A stretch of 64,000 bases of DNA from an uncultured SAR116 cluster alpha proteobacterium (GCA_902615325.1 CACMOJ010000001.1:124001-188000); one strand, 5' to 3'; shown: positions 34,839 through 43,688, counted from the first letter of the stretch. The notes: generated by a model from the letters alone, not told the origin. Numbers and translations: made by a program.

Positions 34839-34866
34839 ATATGGTTAATTAATTTGAAATTTCAAT
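34839..34866 (-). promoter_or_regulatory. sigma32 (RpoH)-type heat shock promoter
   Basis: On the minus strand ATTGAAA (34866-34860) and ACCATAT (34845-34839) are separated by 14 bases, each one mismatch from the sigma32 consensus CTTGAAA and CCCATnT. The predicted transcription start near 34831 is exactly the 5' base of the first leader hairpin, which supports both calls. Confidence 0.6.
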
Positions 34867-34887
34867 AGTATATTGTATATTTTTTCT

Positions 34888-35976
34888 ATGTTTATTTCAG
34901 AAGTCAAAATTGACACTTATAATATCCCTTTACCTGAACCAGTGGAAGCATATGCAGCGGGAGTTATGAAATCTTTTGACTTAGTTATATGTAGAGTAAC
35001 AAATGATAATGGTATTGAAGGAGTTGGTTATATTACAGTTCACGAAAATCAAGGAAAAGCCATTGCTCAAATAATAAAGGATAGTTTTATAGATTTGCTT
35101 AAAAATAAGGATCCAAGATATATTGAGTATTTATGGAACCTTATGTGGAAAAAGGTTCACTACGCGGGAAGAGGTGGTCCTGTCAGCTTTGCAATAGCAG
35201 CTGTAGATGTAGCATTGTGGGATCTAAAAGGTAAATATCTAAATGAACCATTGTGGAGTTTATTAGGTGGATTTCAAAAAAATGTATTATGTTACGCAGG
35301 TAATATAGATTTAAATTTTTCAAAAGACAAATTATTAGCAGAAGCTACAAAATCTCTTGATCAGGGGTTTAGAGCAATTAAAATGAGACTTGGTAGAGAA
35401 ACATTAAAAGAAGATTTGGAAAGACTAGACGCAATGAGAAGTCACTTATCAAGTGATATATCATTAATGGCTGATGCCAATGAAGCATGGACTGTTAATC
35501 AAGCCATGAAAGCATTCAACGAAATTGGAAAGTTTAATTTAGTTTGGCTAGAGGAACCAATCCAACCTGACGATTTTGAAGGTTATAAATATCTAAGGTC
35601 ACTGGGAAAAGTTCCAATTGCAGCAGGGGAAAATTTACACACACTAGCCGAAATGAATTTATTAATAAAAAATAATGGTGTTGATTATGTTGAGCCAGAC
35701 CTAACTACTTGTGGTGGTATTACAACTTATATGAAAGTTGCTAAACTTGCTGAAATAAATAACTTACCTGTGGTTTCACATGGTGTCCATGAACTTCATG
35801 TTCATTTACTAGCAGCTTGTCCAAATGCATCATATATGGAATTTCACGCTTGGAAAATTGATGATTATATAGAAGAAAAACTTTCAATAAATAATGGATA
35901 CTCTCCTGCCCCAGACAAACCTGGTCATGGGGTTGTGTTTGATTTTGAAAAACTCTCAAAACTTAAGATCGATTAA
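34888..35976 (+). CDS. mandelate racemase / muconate lactonizing enzyme family protein
   Basis: This enolase-superfamily enzyme has 362 residues from the ATG at 34888 (a TTG five codons upstream is less likely). Metal ligands are Asp196 (LMADANEAW), Glu222 (LEEPIQP) and Glu248 (AAGENLH). The catalytic groups are Lys165-x-Arg167 (AIKMRLG) and a His298/Asp271 dyad (VVSHGVHELH), matching the mandelate-racemase subgroup. It probably removes a proton alpha to a carboxylate, acting as an acid-sugar dehydratase or racemase. No good ribosome site is visible, so a leaderless mRNA is possible. The thioesterase gene follows closely. Confidence 0.9.
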   Translation: MFISEVKIDTYNIPLPEPVEAYAAGVMKSFDLVICRVTNDNGIEGVGYITVHENQGKAIAQIIKDSFIDLLKNKDPRYIEYLWNLMWKKVHYAGRGGPVSFAIAAVDVALWDLKGKYLNEPLWSLLGGFQKNVLCYAGNIDLNFSKDKLLAEATKSLDQGFRAIKMRLGRETLKEDLERLDAMRSHLSSDISLMADANEAWTVNQAMKAFNEIGKFNLVWLEEPIQPDDFEGYKYLRSLGKVPIAAGENLHTLAEMNLLIKNNGVDYVEPDLTTCGGITTYMKVAKLAEINNLPVVSHGVHELHVHLLAACPNASYMEFHAWKIDDYIEEKLSINNGYSPAPDKPGHGVVFDFEKLSKLKID

Positions 35977-35982
35977 CTATCC

Positions 35983-36408
35983 ATGAATAATGAGATAAGA
36001 TCAATCAGTAACAAGATGCATGAACGTGGTTTAAGTTCAGATAAACAAGAATTTGGATCATTTTATTTATTAAGGTTTTTAGGTGCTGAAATAAATTTTG
36101 AGCCAAACAAATGCATAGTTTCATTAGAATCTGTTCCACCAATGTTTAACCCCCAAGGTACTCTACATGGAGGAATAATTACAACTATTATGGATATATC
36201 AATGGGACATCTGATAAAAAATGAACAAAGCGCAGGAACTACTTTAGAATTAAAAGTGAATTTTATGTCAGCTATTAAACATGAAAAAATTAAATGTATT
36301 GGATCTTTTTTAAAAAAAGGACGAACAATAAGTACACTAGATTCTCAATTATTTAGAGAAGATGGAAAATTAGCTGCATACGCTACGTCAACGTGGAAAA
36401 TTTTATAA
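35983..36408 (+). CDS. PaaI-family hotdog-fold thioesterase
   Basis: This 141-residue hotdog-fold protein contains PQGTLHGGIITTIMDISMG (near residue 50): the HGG motif with the downstream acidic Asp of PaaI-type acyl-CoA thioesterases. GTTLELKVNFMSAIK and KGRTISTLDSQLF match the remaining beta strands. It hydrolyses aryl- or medium-chain acyl-CoA, freeing CoA. It begins 6 bases after the enolase-superfamily gene and overlaps the convergent sirtuin by 6 bases. Confidence 0.85.
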   Translation: MNNEIRSISNKMHERGLSSDKQEFGSFYLLRFLGAEINFEPNKCIVSLESVPPMFNPQGTLHGGIITTIMDISMGHLIKNEQSAGTTLELKVNFMSAIKHEKIKCIGSFLKKGRTISTLDSQLFREDGKLAAYATSTWKIL

Positions 36409-37149
36409 GTCTTCTCTTAACTTGCAATATTCTTCTCCCGACATTTCAAAATATTTTATATTTGGATAGTTTAATTTCATTGGTTTAGGGTCAACAATTT
36501 CAATTGGTATATTATTTGACATACCTATTCTTAATGCAATTGATGTAATATTCACACTAAAGGACGTGCCAATAAATATCATTTTTTTTGCTGCATTCAT
36601 CCATTCTTCAGCTTCAGAAAATCTATAAATTTCTGTATACATTTCATCAAATAATAATACAAAAGGTTTCAAGGAAAATTTTATTTTAGGTTTAAAGTTG
36701 TTAGTTTCTAAAATTTTAAATTTATCAAACAAAGATAAAATTAATTTACTATCTTCAAGTGATGAATCAATTTCGTTCCACTTTGCATCAATAGGTTTTT
36801 GAAATTCCATTTCATCTTTATAGGTTATTAATTGATCTAATCTTCCATGAATACTTATATAATTTTTATTTCCGGCCTTAGCGTCTAAACCATCAATATT
36901 TTGAGTTATAAGGTTTTTATTAGATAACCACTTATGTACAGAATTTGGTTGTGCATCCTTATATGCGATAAATCTTTTAAAATACCATAGTAAAAATTGG
37001 TCTGGATGATTTTCATACATATATCTAGTTGCCATTTCTTGTGGTGTATAATTAACACTACCAACTGTCCAAAATCCATCACTACCTCTAAATGTTGGTA
37101 TACCACTTGCGGAACTAACACCAGCACCAGTTATATATAATTCTTGCAA
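36403..37149 (-). CDS. Sir2 (sirtuin) family NAD-dependent protein without zinc cysteines
   Basis: The 248-residue sirtuin-fold protein starts almost at the NAD site: YITGAGVSSASGIPTFRG (residues 5-22). TQNIDGLDAKAG (near 83) and the catalytic His in ISIHGRLDQ (near 100) follow, then FVLLFDEMYTE (near 165, the FGE-type loop) and FIGTSFSVNI (near 200). The four zinc-binding cysteines between the histidine and the FGE loop are absent. Members remove acyl groups from lysines or use NAD otherwise. The N terminus is 10 or more residues shorter than usual. Confidence 0.8.
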   Translation of the reverse strand: MQELYITGAGVSSASGIPTFRGSDGFWTVGSVNYTPQEMATRYMYENHPDQFLLWYFKRFIAYKDAQPNSVHKWLSNKNLITQNIDGLDAKAGNKNYISIHGRLDQLITYKDEMEFQKPIDAKWNEIDSSLEDSKLILSLFDKFKILETNNFKPKIKFSLKPFVLLFDEMYTEIYRFSEAEEWMNAAKKMIFIGTSFSVNITSIALRIGMSNNIPIEIVDPKPMKLNYPNIKYFEMSGEEYCKLREDL

Positions 37150-37215
37150 TTTTTTACTTCTAAATAAATATTTTGTGTATATGTTATGATTAAATAATAT
37201 TAATTATAATTTTAT

Positions 37216-38139
37216 ATGCAAACTATTATAGAAATCAAAAATCTTAGAAAGATATATCAAGATAATAAAGTTGCTTTAGATGATGTAAATCTTAATATTT
37301 TCAAAGGCGAGATAATTGCATTATTAGGACCAAATGGTGCTGGCAAAACTACATTAATATCCAACATATGCGGGATATCTTCGATTACATCTGGGGATAT
37401 AAAAGTTAATGGTTTTGATGTAGTAGATAATTATAGAGAAGCTAGAAAATGCATTGGTATAGTACCTCAAGAATTATCTTTTGAACCTTTTGAAAAAGTT
37501 ATTAATACAGTAAATTTTTCAAGACAATTATTTGGCAAAAAACCTGACGAAAAATATATTGAAAATTTATTAAAAAAATTAAGTTTGTGGGACAAAAAAG
37601 ATCAAATCATTAGATCTCTTTCAGGCGGAATGAAAAGAAGAGTTTTAATTGCCAAGGCATTAAGTCATGAACCAGATGTCCTTTTTTTGGATGAACCAAC
37701 AGCTGGCGTAGATGTCGAGCTTAGAAAAGATATGTGGAATACTATTAAAAACCTACAAAACAGTGGCGTTACAATTATTTTGACTACTCATTATATTGAA
37801 GAAGCAGAATTAATGGCAAACAGAATTGCTGTTATTAATAATGGGAAAATTTTATTAATTGATAAGAAGGACAATTTAATAGATAGAATGAGTAAAAAAA
37901 CTTTAATAATTCATACAAATAGTAAAATTAACAAAATAGATAAAGCTTTAGAAAAATTTAAACTACGTATTAGTAAAGATAAAAAAAATTTAGAATATGA
38001 TTATAGCCCCAATAAGAAAAAAACAGGGATAACTACTTTACTAAATGAGATAAAGAAAACTGGAATAGAGTTAATAGATGTTCAGACTAAACAATCTAAT
38101 CTTGAACAAATATTTGTTGAGATTTTAAAGAATGATTAA
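37216..38139 (+). CDS. yadG: ABC transporter ATP-binding protein (YadG-like)
   Basis: This 307-residue ABC ATPase has Walker A GPNGAGKTTL near residue 40, Q-loop VPQELSFEP near 83, signature LSGGMKRRV near 140, Walker B DVLFLDEPTAGVD near 158 and a His-loop LTTHYIEEAE near 193. The C-terminal 80 residues are the extension typical of ABC-2 exporters. The length and partner match E. coli YadG/YadH (308 and 256 residues). It overlaps the permease gene by 8 bases. The exported compound is unknown. Confidence 0.93.
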   Translation: MQTIIEIKNLRKIYQDNKVALDDVNLNIFKGEIIALLGPNGAGKTTLISNICGISSITSGDIKVNGFDVVDNYREARKCIGIVPQELSFEPFEKVINTVNFSRQLFGKKPDEKYIENLLKKLSLWDKKDQIIRSLSGGMKRRVLIAKALSHEPDVLFLDEPTAGVDVELRKDMWNTIKNLQNSGVTIILTTHYIEEAELMANRIAVINNGKILLIDKKDNLIDRMSKKTLIIHTNSKINKIDKALEKFKLRISKDKKNLEYDYSPNKKKTGITTLLNEIKKTGIELIDVQTKQSNLEQIFVEILKND

Positions 38140-38896
38140 TTTTAGATCTATTAAAGCAATTTATATTTTTGAAATGTCACGCACATTTAGAACTCTTATC
38201 CAAAGTCTTATTTCTCCAATATTATCAACAGTTTTATATTTCATTGTCTTTGGAACAGCAATTGGAAATAACATAAACTTTACAAATGAGATACCTTACG
38301 GTGCATTTATAGTACCTGGTTTAGTTATTTTAACTATTTCTATGCAAAGTGTAAACAACGCATCATTTGGAATATTTTTCCCCAAATTTCTTGGTACTAC
38401 TTATGAAATTTTATCTGCCCCAATTTCATATGTTGAGATTGTTATTGGTTATGTAGGTGCTTCTGCGACTAAATCATTTTGTCTTGGATTATTGATTTTA
38501 ATGACCTCAACTTTTTTTGTTGATCTAGATATCAAATTTCCAATTTTGATGTTGTGTATGCTGCTATTATCCTGTGTATCATTTAGTTTATTAGGTTTTA
38601 TTATTGGAATTGTTTCAGATAATTTTGAACAAATAAATTTTGTGCCAATGATAATTATCACACCATTAGTTTTTTTAGGAGGTAGTTTTTATACTATTGA
38701 TGTGCTTCCAGATTTTTGGCAAACAATTACATTATTTAACCCTATATTTTATCTTGTGTCTGGTTTTAGATATTCTTTTTTTGGTACAGGTGAAGTTAAT
38801 ATTATAATAAGTATATTTTCAATTTCTTTGTTTATTTTACTATGTATACTAATTATATGGAGAATTTTTAAAAAAGGTTACAAAATCAAAACATAG
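38132..38896 (+). CDS. yadH: ABC-2 type permease (YadH-like)
   Basis: This 254-residue ABC-2 membrane protein has about six helices. The N-terminal MSRTFRTLIQSLISPILSTV segment, the central YEILSAPISYVEIVIGYVGA coupling part and FLGGSFYTIDVLPDFWQTI near 185, followed by NPIFYLVSGFRYSFFG, are typical of the family (YadH, NodJ). It pairs with the ATPase encoded upstream to form an exporter for a lipid, polysaccharide or drug-like molecule; the sequence does not say which. Confidence 0.9.
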   Translation: MINFRSIKAIYIFEMSRTFRTLIQSLISPILSTVLYFIVFGTAIGNNINFTNEIPYGAFIVPGLVILTISMQSVNNASFGIFFPKFLGTTYEILSAPISYVEIVIGYVGASATKSFCLGLLILMTSTFFVDLDIKFPILMLCMLLLSCVSFSLLGFIIGIVSDNFEQINFVPMIIITPLVFLGGSFYTIDVLPDFWQTITLFNPIFYLVSGFRYSFFGTGEVNIIISIFSISLFILLCILIIWRIFKKGYKIKT

Positions 38897-38904
38897 GATT
38901 AAAA

Positions 38905-39540
38905 ATGAAATTATATAATTTTACACTTGCTCCAAATGGAAGAAGAGTGAAAATTTTTTTAAAGTTTAAAAATAAAGAAATACCAGAACAAGAAATAAAT
39001 GTTAGAGAAGGCGAACAATTCAAAGAGCCTTTCAAATCTATGAACCCATTTAATTGCGTCCCCTTTCTTCAACTCGATGATAATACAATAATCTCTGAAA
39101 GTATTAGTATTTGTAGATATTTAGAAGAGGAACATTTTCCAGAACCTACTTTATTTGGATCTACAGCTAAGATGAGAGCATATATTGATATGTGGAACAG
39201 AAGGTTAGAATTAGACGGCTATTCTCCTTTAGGGAATGCAATAAGAAACAAATCATCATTTTTTGTTAATAGAGTATTAGCAGGCACGAGAAATGATATT
39301 AAACAAATGCCGGAAATTGTAGAAAGAGGCGTTCAAATGATCGAATTGCTTTTTCAAAGAATTGATCACCATCTTGAAAAAAACAAATTCATTTGTGGCG
39401 AACAATTTACAATTGCTGATATAACGGGATATTCAATTTTTAAATCATGTGAATTATTAAAATTTGAAATACCAAAAACATTGTCAAATACAATAAGATG
39501 GCGAGATACTCTATACAAACAAGATTGTTTCGATGTCTGA
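38905..39540 (+). CDS. glutathione S-transferase family protein
   Basis: The 211-residue GST has an N-terminal thioredoxin fold with MKLYNFTLAPNGRRVKIFLK (the active-site turn at residues 9-14), NPFNCVPFLQLDD with the cis-proline near 53, and ISESISICRYLEE with the Glu-Ser glutathione-binding pair near 66. The C-terminal helices hold EQFTIADITGYSIF. It is 8 bases after the ABC permease and overlaps the downstream SDR gene by 8 bases, so the run 37216-41008 is probably one operon. Confidence 0.88.
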   Translation: MKLYNFTLAPNGRRVKIFLKFKNKEIPEQEINVREGEQFKEPFKSMNPFNCVPFLQLDDNTIISESISICRYLEEEHFPEPTLFGSTAKMRAYIDMWNRRLELDGYSPLGNAIRNKSSFFVNRVLAGTRNDIKQMPEIVERGVQMIELLFQRIDHHLEKNKFICGEQFTIADITGYSIFKSCELLKFEIPKTLSNTIRWRDTLYKQDCFDV

Positions 39541-40249
39541 AAAAGAAAAAGTTTGTATCGTTACTGGAGTTGGTCCTGACAAAGGAACTGGCGCTGAAAT
39601 AGCAAAACTTTTTGGTAAAAAAAAATATAAAGTTGCAATGATTGCAAGGAATAAAAAAAATTTAAATAATTTAGAAAAAAAATATAAAAACATTTTTTCC
39701 TATCCTTGTGATGTAGGTGATTTGGAAAAGTTTAAAAAAACCCTAAAGAAAATAAAAAATAATTTAGGTCCTGCAGATGTTGTAATACATAATGCACCAA
39801 GTGCATCAAGAGGAAGTATATTAAAATTAAATCCTGATGATTTAGAACTTAATTTTAGAGTAAATACAACAGCCCTATTACATCTTGTAAGAGAAACTTT
39901 GCCAAGTATGTTGTCCAAAAAAAAAGGAAGTATTTTAATAACTGGTAATACTGCAGCAACTAGAGGTAAATCACATTGGGGGTTTTTTGCGTCTACAAAA
40001 GCAGCTCAAAGAATTTTGGCTGAATCAATTGCAAGAGAATTTGGTCCAAAAGGTATACACGTTGCTTATTTCATTATTGACGCAGCTATCGATACGCCAA
40101 GAACACGTCCTTACATGCAACCGGACAAACCAGACGATTATTTCTCAAAACCAACTGCAATAGCAGAAGAAATGTATAAAACAGTGCTTCAGGATAAATC
40201 AACGTGGTCTTTTCGAGTAGAGTTAAGACCATTCGGTGAAACATGGTAA
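39533..40249 (+). CDS. short-chain dehydrogenase/reductase with atypical active site
   Basis: The 238-residue SDR has a Rossmann nucleotide site IVTGVGPDKGTGAEIAKLFG near residue 9 and the NAxx strand block DVVIHNAPSA near 83. The normal catalytic YxxxK is FASTK here (in GFFASTKAAQR near 150), with Phe replacing Tyr, and the partner serine region reads TGNTAATRG. The same Phe occurs in a known SDR subgroup of unknown activity. The C-terminal GPKGIHVAYFIIDAAIDTPR segment confirms the fold. It may bind NAD(P) without classical reduction. Confidence 0.8.
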   Translation: MSEKEKVCIVTGVGPDKGTGAEIAKLFGKKKYKVAMIARNKKNLNNLEKKYKNIFSYPCDVGDLEKFKKTLKKIKNNLGPADVVIHNAPSASRGSILKLNPDDLELNFRVNTTALLHLVRETLPSMLSKKKGSILITGNTAATRGKSHWGFFASTKAAQRILAESIAREFGPKGIHVAYFIIDAAIDTPRTRPYMQPDKPDDYFSKPTAIAEEMYKTVLQDKSTWSFRVELRPFGETW

Positions 40250-40255
40250 AACTTT

Positions 40256-41008
40256 ATGGATAAAGTAGCAATAATAACAGGTGCTGCAAGAGGCATTGGT
40301 CTCGCTACAGCTAAAATATTCTTACAACAAAATTATAAAGTTGTAATAGTTGATAGAGACAAAAATGAAGTTAATAAACTTAAATTAAAAAATGACAAAT
40401 TATTAAAATATATTTGTGATATATCAGATCCCAAAAAAAACAAAAGTATGATTGAGGATATTTATAAATGGGGGAAACGAATAGATATTTTAGTAAATAA
40501 TGCCGGTGTAGCTGATTTTGGAAAAATTGAAACTGTAAAATTTAAAAATTGGCGTAAAATCATGGATACAAATTTAGATGGTACCTTTTTAACTACACAA
40601 AATGTAATTAAATATTTAAAAAAAACTAAAGGAAATATTATTAATATCGCATCAATATCTGGATTAAGAGCATCAACTTTAAGGATTGCATATGGGACTT
40701 CAAAAGCAGCAATTATACAATTAACTCAACAACAAGCTATAGAATTAGGCGAATTTGGGATCAGAGTAAATTGTGTCTCACCAGGGCCTGTAAAGACTAA
40801 ATTAGCTCAAGCAGTGCACACTCCTGACATTGTGAAAGCTTACCATGATTCAATACCACTTAACAGATATGGTATGGAAAATGAAATTGCTGAAGCAATT
40901 TTTTTCTTATCTTCTGAAAAAGCAAGTTATATAACTGGACAAAATTTGTCAGTTGATGGTGGTTTTGAAGCATCCGGTGTCGGACTCATTTCATTAAGAG
41001 AAAGTTAA
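40256..41008 (+). CDS. short-chain dehydrogenase/reductase (classical)
   Basis: This 250-residue classical SDR has the glycine-rich site ITGAARGIGLATA near residue 7 and the NNAGVAD block near 81. The catalytic Ser (in NIASISG) and Tyr-x-x-x-Lys (in AYGTSKAA) are intact near 130 and 145. FGIRVNCVSPGPVKTKL near 172 and the C-terminal ITGQNLSVDGGF follow. It reduces a ketone or oxidises an alcohol with NAD(P). It follows the atypical SDR after 6 bases and ends the operon. The substrate is unknown. Confidence 0.92.
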   Translation: MDKVAIITGAARGIGLATAKIFLQQNYKVVIVDRDKNEVNKLKLKNDKLLKYICDISDPKKNKSMIEDIYKWGKRIDILVNNAGVADFGKIETVKFKNWRKIMDTNLDGTFLTTQNVIKYLKKTKGNIINIASISGLRASTLRIAYGTSKAAIIQLTQQQAIELGEFGIRVNCVSPGPVKTKLAQAVHTPDIVKAYHDSIPLNRYGMENEIAEAIFFLSSEKASYITGQNLSVDGGFEASGVGLISLRES

Positions 41009-41039
41009 TCAATATTGATAAAACAATAAAATATCATAA

Positions 41040-42185
41040 CTATACTTTAAATAAAATTTCTGTGAGATCATTTAATTTTTCGTCAGGAAAAACTTCTGTA
41101 TTTAACAATTGAAAGTCTGTATCAAAACACACTGACATTGCTGAACAATAGACAGAACGAGCATCTAAGGTAGAGTTTAAATCTCTTCCTTCAAATAAAT
41201 TTTTATTTTTAATACCAGGCCAATCTGCATAGACTTGAGATTTTTTAACTAAACCACCACCTAAAAGAATCGAAGTACCATAACCATGTTCTGTTCCATA
41301 ACCATTATTTTGAACTAATGTTCTTCCAAATTCAGTAAGTGTAATTATTAAAGTATTTTTAAAAGAGTTACCTAATGTTTTTTTCAAAACATCAAATGTA
41401 TAATCTACTTGTTTAAGTTTTTGTCCATGCTCACCATCTGCACCCCCTTGTGCAGCATGAGTATCAAAACCAAACACTTCAAACACAGCAACTCGAGGAC
41501 CATCAATTTTTTTAAGCTCTGAACCTGCAATCCTTGCAAGTGTTTTTAAATTTTTATTATTTGGAGATTTAGTCATAGAGATTGGCCTACTAATTAGTTT
41601 ATCAAAAGATTTTTTTAATAGAGGTTCGTCGTCATAATGATGTTTTAAAATATCAACTAAATTTCTAGTTGGCATACTCAACTTCGAAGGAAAAAAATTA
41701 TCTTGATTTGCTTTACCCCTTAATAATAAAGGCATAGGCAAGGACATGGATAAGCCCTCTAATCCAGCAACATCAATTCCCCTTCCAAGCCATCCTGTTT
41801 TCAACTTATAAGGTATTGTACCACCACTTTCCATTAAATTTTGACCGTCAAAATGTGACCTGCCAGTATATGGAATATTTGTTGCATGAACAATTGAAGC
41901 TACATTTGATTTCCACAATTTGTGGAAACCTGAAAGTTTAGGATGTAGGCTAAAATCGCTATTTAAATCTAATAATTTTTTTACAACTATGTCAGGTCTT
42001 ACTTTTTCTAATGTATTATCATGAATGTAAGGAACTGATGTCAAACCATCCATCGCACCTCTTAACATAATTACAACAAGGTTCTTTTTATTATCTAACA
42101 TAGATGAATTAACTTTAAGAGGTAACATCCCTGATAATAAGAGTGTTGTTGACCCTAATGTAAATTGTCTTCTATTAATTTTCAT
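41040..42185 (-). CDS. DUF1501 family Tat-exported protein
   Basis: The 381-residue DUF1501 protein is of the alkaline-phosphatase/sulfatase-like fold class. An ATG at 42185 overlaps the upstream stop as ATGA and gives a twin-arginine signal, KINRRQFTLGSTTLLLSG (RRxFxxG), directly at the N terminus; a second ATG five codons upstream is possible. LVVIMLRGAMDGL near 36, GTEHGYGTSILLGG near 290 and VYADWPGIK near 317 are the family's blocks. It is exported folded. It is always next to DUF1800 genes; the function of the pair is unknown. Confidence 0.9.
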   Translation of the reverse strand: MKINRRQFTLGSTTLLLSGMLPLKVNSSMLDNKKNLVVIMLRGAMDGLTSVPYIHDNTLEKVRPDIVVKKLLDLNSDFSLHPKLSGFHKLWKSNVASIVHATNIPYTGRSHFDGQNLMESGGTIPYKLKTGWLGRGIDVAGLEGLSMSLPMPLLLRGKANQDNFFPSKLSMPTRNLVDILKHHYDDEPLLKKSFDKLISRPISMTKSPNNKNLKTLARIAGSELKKIDGPRVAVFEVFGFDTHAAQGGADGEHGQKLKQVDYTFDVLKKTLGNSFKNTLIITLTEFGRTLVQNNGYGTEHGYGTSILLGGGLVKKSQVYADWPGIKNKNLFEGRDLNSTLDARSVYCSAMSVCFDTDFQLLNTEVFPDEKLNDLTEILFKV

Positions 42186-43633
42186 GTCTTTAACATCCAT
42201 TTACTACTAAAAAGCGCGACACTTTCTTCATTATTATTAACCATTTCAAGAAAAGTTTTTATCTCCGAAACATTATCAAAATTTAATTCAATTATTCTAT
42301 CTAAATAGCTTTTATCTAAATGTATTAGTTTACCTTTTTGTTTTAATGCATTCAAAATGCCAATTCTTCTAAATAAAAATTCTGGAGAAAGCCAGTCTTC
42401 TTCAAAATCTGACCAACCATTAGGCTGAAGTGGTCTAAATGGTAATTGACCCAAGTTTCTACAAATTCTTCTTACACGGTCTTTATCCCGTGGAATCATA
42501 GTCTCAAAATCATAAGTCATATCTTTTGGAAAATAATCTAAACCAGACATTTTTATGAATTGTAATAACCAAGTTTCCGGTTGTTGAAATTTTTTTAAAT
42601 AAGAAAATTTGTAAGCTTGTTTTAAAACTTCAGAATGTATTATTTTTAGATCACCTTTTGATTTTTTCCATGCACTTATTACTGAATTAACAATTTCATC
42701 CGACGGATCTTGAGTAATAAAATGATTACATAATTTTTTTGAAATAAATTCTATACATGATGGATTTTTTACTAAATCTTTAATCACTTTTCTTAACATA
42801 TCTCTGGCTGCCTTAGTACCAAAACTCTCAACATATTTTTTCCCTAATACATTAAATGGACCGCTATCATGATATGCTTCTATAAAATGTACAGGGACAT
42901 TTTCCTCTCTTTTGTGGATCTTAGAACTCATTTTAGGAATTCTATGCATCCAACCGGACATTACTTTTGACATGTCTATTACATCATTTTGTGTATAACC
43001 AGCATTTGGTGAAACTGTATGTAACTCAAGTAACTCTCTGCCATGATTCTCATTTAAATTAGCTGACTTTCCTCTTTCAGCATACTTAAATGCTTTTGGT
43101 GAATTAGGCCCTATAGATTTTGAATTATCTAAGTTATGTATCATTGCCCAGGAAATTGTTACTTCATAGACTAAATCTTCTATATTTTTTAACATTGCAG
43201 GTGCGATCACTTCTCTATGATATGGACCTACATCATAAGAATACATTGCATTTTTCTTTTGAATTGCGAAATGATTTCCCCAAAAATGTAAAAATCTGTG
43301 AAATACTGGTGAATTACCATTTACTGCCTCATTATGTCTAATATATAGCCATAAAGGCTCAAAGTAATAATGACCAGTTTGATATTGAAGTAACTTTCTA
43401 GCTCTCTTATAATCTTTTCTAGAATTTTTGAATTTTTTTCTTAGAATTCTTCTATCTTGATAATTATACTTGCCGTGAAACTCCATCATTTCTTTTAATG
43501 AATAAATAGGCCCTGACCAATTAAGTTTTGGTAATTTTTCAATTTGTGAAATAGACCACTCAAGTGGATTAGACGGAATAGATTCGTCTACCCCTAGACC
43601 AAAACCAACTTTTCGAAAAAAAGATTTGTTCAT
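42182..43633 (-). CDS. DUF1800 family protein
   Basis: The 483-residue protein is recognisable by HNEAVNGNSPVFHRFLHFWG near 105, NENHGRELLELHTVSPNAGY near 193, DVIDMSKVMSGW near 220 and FISKKLCNHFITQDPS near 295. Its N terminus, MNKSFFRKVGFGLGVDESIP, has no recognisable signal peptide, unlike its DUF1501 partner, which carries a Tat signal. The gene is translationally coupled to the DUF1501 gene downstream. The pair may be exported together, but the activity of these families is undescribed. Confidence 0.9.
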   Translation of the reverse strand: MNKSFFRKVGFGLGVDESIPSNPLEWSISQIEKLPKLNWSGPIYSLKEMMEFHGKYNYQDRRILRKKFKNSRKDYKRARKLLQYQTGHYYFEPLWLYIRHNEAVNGNSPVFHRFLHFWGNHFAIQKKNAMYSYDVGPYHREVIAPAMLKNIEDLVYEVTISWAMIHNLDNSKSIGPNSPKAFKYAERGKSANLNENHGRELLELHTVSPNAGYTQNDVIDMSKVMSGWMHRIPKMSSKIHKREENVPVHFIEAYHDSGPFNVLGKKYVESFGTKAARDMLRKVIKDLVKNPSCIEFISKKLCNHFITQDPSDEIVNSVISAWKKSKGDLKIIHSEVLKQAYKFSYLKKFQQPETWLLQFIKMSGLDYFPKDMTYDFETMIPRDKDRVRRICRNLGQLPFRPLQPNGWSDFEEDWLSPEFLFRRIGILNALKQKGKLIHLDKSYLDRIIELNFDNVSEIKTFLEMVNNNEESVALFSSKWMLKT

Positions 43634-43688
43634 TCATTAAATATAAAAATTATTGAAATTTTATCAATATATAAGTTATTTAGATTAT

